Shown here: positions 5,338-8,552 of the stretch, piece by piece | Layout of the letters: every line of letters starts with the position of its first letter | Numbering within the stretch: the first letter of the stretch is position 1 | Assembly: GCA_021781255.1 (NCBI GenBank) | Contig: JAJXXG010000995.1 | Span: 1-8,552 of the forward strand | Length of the DNA stretch: 8,552 bases | Source: Acidobacteriota bacterium | GTDB taxonomy: Bacteria > Acidobacteriota > Terriglobia > Terriglobales > Acidobacteriaceae | Reading direction: 5' to 3' | Program-made: the position numbers and the translations under genes | The notes under the pieces: model-generated | Databases searched by the model: none | Told to the model about the DNA's origin: nothing | Seen by the model: only the letters and a program-made list of their open reading frames with translations

Positions 5338-6105
5338 TCAGCCGAAGCGGGCGCGCTTGACGGACTGGCGGAAGTCTTCGCCGTGCATTTCAATGCGGAC
5401 GCACATCTCTGCGAGGCGGGAGCGCATGCGGTCGCCGATGCGGTCGCCGAGGGTGTCTTCACCGCGGATGGGCGTGGCGCCTTCCTTGGCGGGCTTGAAG
5501 CCTGCGCCGGCGGGCTGGTCGGGGTAGTTGGTGGTGATGATGGTGGTGAGCTTGTCGTTGTAGCGGGTGTTGAGGATGAGGGCGACTGTGTCCCAGACCC
5601 ACTCATTGGGTTTTTGCGCGCCGAGGTCGTCGAGGACCAGGACCTCTGCGGCGAAGATAGGCTTCAGCAGCTCAAGCTCCGTGGTGCTGACCTGCTGGTT
5701 GTAACTGTTCTGGATATTTTTGAGCAGCTCGCGGTAATCGCAGAAGAGGCCTTTGACGCCGCGCTCCTGCACGAGGCGCTGGAGGACGCCGACGGCGAGG
5801 TGGGTCTTGCCAAGGCCGGATGTGCCGACGAAAAGCAGGCCGTTGCCGGCGGTATCGACTGGGTAAGCGTCAGCAAACTTGCGGGCGCTCATGAGGGCGT
5901 GGGCAAGGGATGGATTGGCACCCTTGAACGCGGTCTCGTAGGTGTCAAGCGAGCAGTGGCGATAGCGCTCGGGAATCTGCGCGGCGGCGAGGCGGCGATG
6001 ATAGCGCTGCAGTTGCTGGCACTCGCAGGGGCGCGTGCCCCAGACGCCTGAGGGGGAAAGCACCTGGACCAGACCGATTCCGCCGCAGATGGAACACTCG
6101 CTCAT
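5338..6105 (-). CDS. DnaC/IstB-like AAA+ ATPase, probable replicative helicase loader
   Basis: The 255-residue ATPase has an N-terminal metal-binding segment with Cys4-x-x-Cys7 and Cys27-x-Cys29, like the zinc finger in front of DnaI/DnaC-type loaders. The AAA+ core has a Walker A motif GTSGLGKT (94-101), a Walker B motif VLVLDD (155-160), a sensor I TTNY (191-194) and a GDRMRSRL box (224-231) that supplies the arginine finger. Members load the DnaB helicase at origins; IstB relatives assist IS21 transposition. No istA transposase or IS end is nearby, so a chromosomal loader role is preferred. A low-complexity insert (about 197-213, PAGAGFKPAKEGATP) separates sensor I from the arginine box and is encoded by a palindrome. 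ATG at 6105 is used; a GTG directly before it (6108) is equally possible, and the ribosome binding site is weak for both. Confidence 0.85.
   Translation of the reverse strand: MSECSICGGIGLVQVLSPSGVWGTRPCECQQLQRYHRRLAAAQIPERYRHCSLDTYETAFKGANPSLAHALMSARKFADAYPVDTAGNGLLFVGTSGLGKTHLAVGVLQRLVQERGVKGLFCDYRELLKNIQNSYNQQVSTTELELLKPIFAAEVLVLDDLGAQKPNEWVWDTVALILNTRYNDKLTTIITTNYPDQPAGAGFKPAKEGATPIRGEDTLGDRIGDRMRSRLAEMCVRIEMHGEDFRQSVKRARFG
5489..5505. repeat. REP-like palindrome inside the helicase-loader coding sequence
   Basis: GCGGGCTTGAAGCCTGC is an inverted repeat with eight pairs (one G-T) around a single central base. It encodes part of the variable GAGFKPAK linker. GGGCTTGAAGCC-type cores occur in dispersed repetitive palindromes of several bacterial groups, so this may be a repeat that landed in frame. 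Only one copy is visible here. Confidence 0.4.
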
Positions 6106-6202
6106 CACTCTTAGAAGCGTAGCGCATGCGGCGCGGGCGGAGGGCGGTGGGGATTGTGGCCGGTTATGTGGAAAAGCCGTGGCGGGAGCGGGGGCGATTG
6201 CC

Positions 6203-6208
6203 TACAAT
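6203..6208 (+). promoter_or_regulatory. possible -10 element for the SGNH hydrolase gene
   Basis: TACAAT lies 52 bases upstream of the GTG at 6261. No good -35 hexamer stands 16-18 bases before it; the sequence there is G+C-rich (TGGCGG at 6180-6185). The same hexamer is used in the clear promoter in front of rpmE, which gives some weight to this call. Confidence 0.35.
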
Positions 6209-6260
6209 CGTTGCGCGGGCAGAAAATCGATTCTATTGCCGCGCCCTTGAGGAGGTAACT

Positions 6261-7058
6261 GTGAACCTATTTGCACTGCGCATGTTGGTGGCGGCCGTAA
6301 TGGTCGTGGTGGCTGGTTCGGCTGTCGTGGACGCGCAGGAACCCGGCAACAAGCCGGAGACCGCGGCAGCCGCGCCTGCACCGGCCACGGCTTCGGGACA
6401 TCCCGACAACGATTACTGGCGGAAGCATGACCAGCAACTGCTGACGGACTTTGGCTGGCTGGCGCGATTCAAGGATGCGAACGACAAGCTGGGACCGCCG
6501 GCAGCGGGCGAGAATCGCGTGGTGTTCATGGGCGACTCGATTACCGAGGGCTGGCACCTGGATGTGTCGTTTCCGGGCAAGCCCTACATCAATCGGGGCA
6601 TCAGCGGGCAAACTTCGCCGCAGATGCTGTTGCGCTTCCGGCAGGATGTGATTGGCCTGCAGCCGAAGGTGGTGGTGATTCTGGCAGGAACCAACGACAT
6701 TGCGGGCAATACCGGGCCGATGACGCTGGAGCAGTCGGAGGGCAATCTGGCCTCGATGGCAGAGCTGGCGACGGCGAATCATATCAAGGTGGTGCTGTGC
6801 TCAGTGACGCCGGCGTTTGACTTTCCGTGGGAGCGCGGGCTGGAACCGGCGCCGAAGATAGACGCGCTGAACAAATGGATCAAGAGCTATGCGGCGGAGA
6901 AGGGCTATGTCTACGTGGACTACCACTCGGCGCTGAAGGATGCGGAGGATGGGCTGCCGCCGGCGCTGAGTCGGGACGGCGTGCATCCGCTGCCGGCCGG
7001 GTATGCCATCATGGCTCCGCTGGCCGAAGCGGGCATTGCGAAGGCGCTGGCGCAGTAG
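6261..7058 (+). CDS. exported SGNH/GDSL-family esterase or acylhydrolase
   Basis: The 265-residue protein has a signal peptide (1 to about 25, hydrophobic core followed by VVDA before QE), then an Ala/Pro-rich linker to about residue 47 and an SGNH hydrolase domain. All four signature blocks are present. Block I is FMGDSITEG with the nucleophile Ser93. Block II is NRGISGQTS with the oxyanion Gly113. Block III is LAGTNDI with Asn145. Block V is DGVHPLPAGY with Asp239 and His242 completing the triad. Such enzymes deacylate lipids or acetylated carbohydrates; the substrate cannot be read from sequence. The best resemblance is to the PAF-acetylhydrolase-like GDSL group. The GTG at 6261 is chosen because GGAGG lies at 6251-6255, five bases upstream, and it gives a proper leader peptide; the open frame reaches back to an ATG at 6126, but the extra residues are Arg-rich and not family-like. 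Location is periplasmic or secreted. Confidence 0.88.
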   Translation: MNLFALRMLVAAVMVVVAGSAVVDAQEPGNKPETAAAAPAPATASGHPDNDYWRKHDQQLLTDFGWLARFKDANDKLGPPAAGENRVVFMGDSITEGWHLDVSFPGKPYINRGISGQTSPQMLLRFRQDVIGLQPKVVVILAGTNDIAGNTGPMTLEQSEGNLASMAELATANHIKVVLCSVTPAFDFPWERGLEPAPKIDALNKWIKSYAAEKGYVYVDYHSALKDAEDGLPPALSRDGVHPLPAGYAIMAPLAEAGIAKALAQ

Positions 7059-7075
7059 GCGATAGGGGCCGGTGA

Positions 7076-7104
7076 TTGCGAAACCGGGCAAATCCCCCTA
7101 CAAT
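7076..7104 (+). promoter_or_regulatory. sigma-70 promoter of rpmE
   Basis: TTGCGA (7076-7081) and TACAAT (7099-7104) are separated by exactly 17 bases. They begin 17 bases past the stop of the SGNH hydrolase gene and predict a start near 7111, about 27 bases before the rpmE ATG. This separates rpmE from the upstream gene transcriptionally. Confidence 0.75.
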
Positions 7105-7137
7105 AGAAGAATTGCAGGAAAGGTTTGTCTTCGAGAG

Positions 7138-7365
7138 ATGCCCAAGGAAAAGATTCATCCCAACTACGACGCAGTGCGCGTGTTGTGCGCCTGCGGAAAC
7201 AACTTTGAGACCCGCTCGACGCACAAGGGCGACATTCACGTGGAAATCTGCTCGGCTTGCCACCCGTTCTTTACCGGCAAGCAGCGCCTGGTAGACACCG
7301 CGGGCCGCGTGGAGCGCTTCCGTCGCAAGTACGCCAAAGCCGGCGAGACGGCTCCGGCCAAGTAG
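7138..7365 (+). CDS. rpmE: 50S ribosomal protein L31, zinc-binding form
   Basis: The 75-residue protein matches bacterial L31 along its whole length: [10 protein letters not shown] at the start, [12 protein letters not shown], then [14 protein letters not shown] and a basic tail, [10 protein letters not shown]. Cys17, Cys19, Cys38 and Cys41 form the metal site, so this is the C+ (zinc) paralogue, which bacteria replace with a cysteine-free copy under zinc starvation. L31 sits in the large subunit central protuberance and bridges to the small subunit. The ATG at 7138 is chosen from the conserved N-terminus; the AGGAAAGG at 7116-7123 is rather far upstream (14 bases), and GAGAG directly before the ATG is rather close, so initiation may be unusual. 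The open frame extends in frame back to 7072, but that part overlaps the promoter. Confidence 0.96.
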   Translation: MPKEKIHPNYDAVRVLCACGNNFETRSTHKGDIHVEICSACHPFFTGKQRLVDTAGRVERFRRKYAKAGETAPAK

Positions 7366-7395
7366 CGACGCCGAGGCAAGCAGTTGGTACGATTG

Positions 7396-7417
7396 GGCCT
7401 CCGCCACGGCGGGGGCC
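7396..7417 (+). repeat. strong hairpin between rpmE and the dus gene
   Basis: GGCCTCCGC (7396-7404) pairs with GCGGGGGCC (7409-7417) through nine pairs, one of them G-T, around a CACG loop. No T-tract follows, so it is not a standard terminator. It may block 3'-end decay of the rpmE message or shape the leader of the next gene, whose AGGAG begins 11 bases later. Confidence 0.55.
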
Positions 7418-7441
7418 CACGTTCGTTAGGAGCAGTGCGCC

Positions 7442-8552
7442 ATGGCAGGCAAGGGTTTTACCGTAAAGAAAGACTGGGACAATCCCAAAGTGCATGCGAT
7501 GCCCGCGGAGACGCGGGTGCCGGCAGAGGTGCGCATGGGCCCGGTTGCGGTGAGCCCTGCGACGGTGCTCGCACCCATGGCCGGGGTTACGGACACGGTC
7601 TTCCGGCGCTTCATTCGCCATGCCAGCCTGTTCACTGCCGCCGCCAACCCCAGCGAATCCGCGATTGAGTCGGCAGTCACCAATGCGCAGTCCGGCTGCG
7701 GGCTGCTGATGACCGAGTTCACCTCGGCGGACGGACTTTCCCGGATGCGCGAGGCCAAGCGCAAGCGCTACCTGACCTTCTATGAAGACGAGCATCCGAT
7801 CGGAGCGCAGCTCTTTGGCTCGAATGCGGAGACGTTGGCTGACGCCGCGCGGATTGTGGAAGACACGGGCTTTGACCTGGTGGACCTGAACCTGGGCTGC
7901 CCGGCCAAGCGCGTTGTGGGCTGCAACGGCGGCTCGGGGCTGCTGCGCGACCTGCCAAAGATTGCCGAGATTTTTCGCGCGGTGCGCAAGGCAGTGACGA
8001 TTCCCTTCACCGTGAAGTTCCGCATGGGCTGGAATGACGCGCAGATTGTGTGCGTGGAGCTGGCGCGCATGGCGGAGGCCGAAGGGCTGAATGCCGTGGC
8101 GCTGCACGCGCGCACCCGCGAGCAGGGCTACAGCGGCCAGGCGCGGTGGGAGTGGATTGCAGCGGTGAAGCAGGCGGTTACGATTCCGGTGATTGGCAAC
8201 GGAGACATCCGCACGCCGGAGGACGCGGCCGCCATGGTGGCCCACACAGGCTGCGATGCGGTGATGATTGGCCGCGCAGCGCCGGCGAACCCGTGGATCT
8301 TCCGGCAGATTGCGCAGTACACCGCGACGGGGCGCTACGATCTGCCAACGGTGCAGGACCGCTACCAGATGATTCGCGCCTACTTTGAAATGCTGCTGCA
8401 TGAGGCCGAGGCAAGCCAGGCGCTGCCGCGCGATGCGCGCCACGGCGAGACGGCCGGCAAGATGAAGCAGTTTGCCACGTGGTTCACGCATGGCGTTCCG
8501 GGCGGCGCAAAGCTGCGCGCGGCCATCTACCAGGCGCGCACCGGGGCCGAGG
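7442..8552 (+). CDS. dusB: tRNA-dihydrouridine synthase, DusB type (3' end outside window)
   Basis: This flavoenzyme uses FMN and NADPH to reduce uridine to dihydrouridine in the tRNA D-loop. The frame is open from the ATG at 7442 (AGGAG at 7428-7432, nine bases upstream) to the window end, giving 370 residues without a stop. Seen in order are APMAGVTDTVFRR (44-56), MTEFTSADGL (90-99), the catalytic Cys153 in LNLGCPAKRV, VKFRMGW with Lys192, LHARTREQGYSG with His222, and the FMN phosphate-binding segments IGNGDIRTPEDA (251-262) and IGRAAPANPW (276-285). Between the first two blocks is an extra segment of about 20 residues (near 61-85) absent from typical DusB. The N-terminus also carries about 35 residues before the barrel. 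DusB is the best subtype by overall pattern; DusA and DusC are less likely. It follows rpmE by 76 bases and could share its transcript. Confidence 0.92.
   Translation, partial: MAGKGFTVKKDWDNPKVHAMPAETRVPAEVRMGPVAVSPATVLAPMAGVTDTVFRRFIRHASLFTAAANPSESAIESAVTNAQSGCGLLMTEFTSADGLSRMREAKRKRYLTFYEDEHPIGAQLFGSNAETLADAARIVEDTGFDLVDLNLGCPAKRVVGCNGGSGLLRDLPKIAEIFRAVRKAVTIPFTVKFRMGWNDAQIVCVELARMAEAEGLNAVALHARTREQGYSGQARWEWIAAVKQAVTIPVIGNGDIRTPEDAAAMVAHTGCDAVMIGRAAPANPWIFRQIAQYTATGRYDLPTVQDRYQMIRAYFEMLLHEAEASQALPRDARHGETAGKMKQFATWFTHGVPGGAKLRAAIYQARTGAE

Noticed and set aside
5383..6051. Plus-strand open frame of 222 residues
   Set aside because: It is antisense to the helicase-loader ATPase, which carries Walker A, Walker B and arginine-finger motifs.
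5338..6105. IstB of an IS21-type element
   Set aside because: There is no istA transposase or terminal repeat nearby, and the N-terminal cysteine pairs fit a chromosomal helicase loader better.
6126..6260. N-terminal extension of the SGNH hydrolase
   Set aside because: The extension is Arg-rich, would bury the signal peptide and overlaps the putative -10. GGAGG in front of the GTG at 6261 marks the better start.
7271..8491. Minus-strand open frame of 406 residues
   Set aside because: It is antisense to rpmE and dusB, both of which show strong family motifs. The product is Arg/His-rich with no domain.

Overview
The window looks like chromosomal DNA of a G+C-rich Gram-negative bacterium. The most likely source is an acidobacterium of the Terriglobia type. 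The evidence is family-level resemblance: a DusB with an unusual insert after its APMAGVTD motif, a DUF2393-like anchored protein, a two-cysteine-pair helicase-loader ATPase, and a degenerate secreted jelly-roll-type domain of a kind I associate with that group. The assignment is an inference from memory, not a search result.

Left part (1-2340, plus strand): the decayed 3' end of a secreted concanavalin-A-like protein (about 70-463) is readable only by changing frame twice. An intact GH13 alpha-amylase of the archaeal/plant type with no signal peptide follows (558-1892). A truncated, frameshifted IS5-type transposase remnant (1912-2179) starts 19 bases after the amylase stop. The block ends in a cluster of palindromes containing a terminator for each strand (2271-2338). 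A carbohydrate gene flanked by a pseudogene and an IS scar marks this as the flexible part of the window.

Middle part (2401-6105, mostly minus strand): an exported OmpA-like protein with a coiled-coil stalk is preceded by a near-perfect sigma-54 (-24/-12) promoter. Upstream of it are a single-pass membrane-anchored DUF2393-like protein, a candidate plus-strand microprotein with one CxxC pair and one membrane helix, a DUF1648 membrane protein, and a DnaC/IstB-type ATPase. The last two are 53 bases apart on the same strand and may be cotranscribed.

Right part (6200-8552, plus strand): an exported SGNH/GDSL hydrolase, then ribosomal protein L31 (zinc form) behind a clear sigma-70 promoter, then a tRNA-dihydrouridine synthase (DusB type) cut by the window end. 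The last two are translation genes.

I see no CRISPR array, tRNA, rRNA, defence island or complete mobile element. No convincing new multi-gene system is visible. The points most worth a second look are the sigma-54 promoter, the microprotein, the palindrome embedded in the helicase-loader gene, and the decayed secreted-protein gene.
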